NCBI RefSeq assembly: GCF_009663145.1
Contig: NZ_VKHR01000028.1
Span: 55 to 57,540 of the forward strand
Origin: Shewanella sp. TC10
GTDB taxonomy: Bacteria > Pseudomonadota > Gammaproteobacteria > Enterobacterales > Shewanellaceae
Direction: 5' to 3'
Length of the DNA stretch: 57,486 bases
Shown here: in pieces, positions 56,449 through 57,486 of the stretch
Numbering within the stretch: the first letter of the stretch is position 1
Layout: each line of letters begins with the position of its first letter
The notes under the pieces: model-generated
Told to the model about the DNA's origin: nothing
Databases searched by the model: none
What the model saw: only the letters and a program-made list of their open reading frames with translations
Translations under genes and position numbers: made by a program

Positions 56449-57486
56449 TTATTCTGTTGCGTCTTTAATATCGATTCTGTTTTGCATTATCGCAGCTTTT
56501 GCACGAATTTTAGCTTCTAAAGAATCCACTAAATCATTGTTATCAAAACGCTCTTTTTGACGTTTACCGTCATCGTAATAACCACTTTTGCCATGGCTAC
56601 CCGTTAAACCAATATCTGAAACTAATGCTTCACCTGGGCCATTAACCACACAGCCAATGATAGAAACATCCATTGCAGTGGTAATATCTTCAAGACGCAT
56701 TTCAAGCGCATTCACTGTATTGATCACATCAAACTCTTGACGAGAACATGACGGACAAGCAATGAAGTTAATGCCGCGACTTCGAATACGCAGTGACTTT
56801 AAGATATCAAAGCCCACTTTGATTTCTTCTACTGGATCGGCAGCAAGTGAAATACGTAGTGTGTCACCAATACCTTCAGCCAGTAACATACCTAAACCAA
56901 CCGCTGATTTCACCGAACCTGCACGCGCTCCGCCTGCTTCAGTAATCCCTAAATGCAGTGGCTGTTTAATTTGCTTTGCCAATAAACGGTATGATTCAAC
57001 GGCTAAAAACACGTCTGAGGCTTTTACACTGACTTTAAACTGGTCAAAGTTAAGACGGTCTAAAATATCCACATGACGCATAGCGGATTCAAGTAATGCT
57101 TCAGGTGTTGGCTCATGGTATTTATCCATCAGGTCTTTCTCTAATGAGCCACCATTGACGCCAATACGAATCGGAATATTTTTATCTCGCGCACATTCAA
57201 CAACGTTACGTATACGTTCTTCATTACCAATATTGCCAGGGTTGATACGTAAACAGTCAACGCCATATTCAGCCACTTTTAACGCAATACGATAGTCAAA
57301 ATGAATGTCTGCAACCAATGGGACTTTGACACTTTGTTTGATCACCTTAAATGCTTCTGCAGCATCCATAGTAGGAACTGAAACACGCACAATATCTGCA
57401 CCGACTTTTTCAAGTGCACGAATTTGAGCTACAGTCGCTTCTACGTCTGTCGTTTTGGTGTTTGTCATTGATTGAACTGCTATCGG
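56449..57486 (-). CDS. ispG: (E)-4-hydroxy-3-methylbut-2-enyl-diphosphate synthase, 5' end beyond the window
   Basis: Iron-sulfur enzyme of the MEP isoprenoid pathway. The frame runs through the right edge of the window: codons for PIAVQS precede [12 protein letters not shown], as in E. coli, so roughly the first 27 residues are missing here. The TIM-barrel part includes [14 protein letters not shown] and [14 protein letters not shown]. The [4Fe-4S] cysteines lie in [11 protein letters not shown] and [10 protein letters not shown]. The internal ATG at 57468 is not the start. Confidence 0.97.
   Translation of the reverse strand, partial: PIAVQSMTNTKTTDVEATVAQIRALEKVGADIVRVSVPTMDAAEAFKVIKQSVKVPLVADIHFDYRIALKVAEYGVDCLRINPGNIGNEERIRNVVECARDKNIPIRIGVNGGSLEKDLMDKYHEPTPEALLESAMRHVDILDRLNFDQFKVSVKASDVFLAVESYRLLAKQIKQPLHLGITEAGGARAGSVKSAVGLGMLLAEGIGDTLRISLAADPVEEIKVGFDILKSLRIRSRGINFIACPSCSRQEFDVINTVNALEMRLEDITTAMDVSIIGCVVNGPGEALVSDIGLTGSHGKSGYYDDGKRQKERFDNNDLVDSLEAKIRAKAAIMQNRIDIKDATE

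Overview
The window looks like chromosomal DNA of a Shewanella-type gammaproteobacterium. This is inferred from four things. The housekeeping gene order is typical: purL, mltF, tadA, guaA, guaB and xseA, then der, bamB, yfgM, hisS and ispG. There is a multiheme c-type cytochrome lipoprotein. One protein carries a GlyGly-CTERM tail. A perfect CRP-type palindrome sits in front of an oxygen-independent B12 pathway.

Bases 1-30,000 are a large cobalamin region built around a divergent promoter at about 9,633-10,275. The leftward arm is btuD, btuC, a degenerate cobU paralogue, btuF, cobU, cobC, a divergent cobT, cbiP, cobS, btuR and a cbiR-like gene. It covers corrinoid uptake, nucleotide-loop assembly, adenosylation and probably cobamide remodelling. 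The rightward arm, about 16 kb, starts with a cobalamin riboswitch and a 15-codon leader ORF. It then runs cbiD, cbiC, cbiET, cbiL, cbiG fused to a ferredoxin-like domain, a short precorrin-2 dehydrogenase-like gene, cbiK, cbiH, cbiF, cobA fused to a HemD-like domain, an unknown Fe-S protein, a periplasmic binding protein, a TonB-dependent receptor, a second cobC-like phosphatase, cbiB and cobD. Genes overlap or nearly touch, so this is one operon. btuB, with its own riboswitch, and cbiA follow on the minus strand. With these the cobalt-early pathway is nearly complete. I see no cbiJ and no recognisable cobalt importer; the unassigned redox and transport genes in the operon are candidates for those gaps.

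Bases 30,271-34,145 hold a minus-strand tetraheme cytochrome lipoprotein and, divergent from it, two overlapping AT-rich genes with LuxR-type C-terminal helix-turn-helix domains.

Bases 34,175-45,582 are core genes: purL, mltF, tadA, guaA, guaB and xseA, each bounded by clear hairpin terminators, plus a possible 38-residue basic peptide antisense to the end of tadA.

Bases 45,715-51,457 hold a GlyGly-CTERM surface protein, divergent from a PepSY-like protein, response regulator and histidine kinase set. A 263-bp MITE-like element with 24-bp terminal inverted repeats comes next, then a DUF3300 protein with a low-complexity basic tail. Bases 51,600-57,486 are der, bamB, yfgM, hisS and ispG; ispG is cut by the right edge.

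The best leads for undescribed biology are the 205-residue Fe-S protein at 19,841, the CbiG-ferredoxin fusion, the CobU pseudo-paralogue inside the B12 importer genes, and the CbiR-like protein in an organism that also makes B12 de novo.
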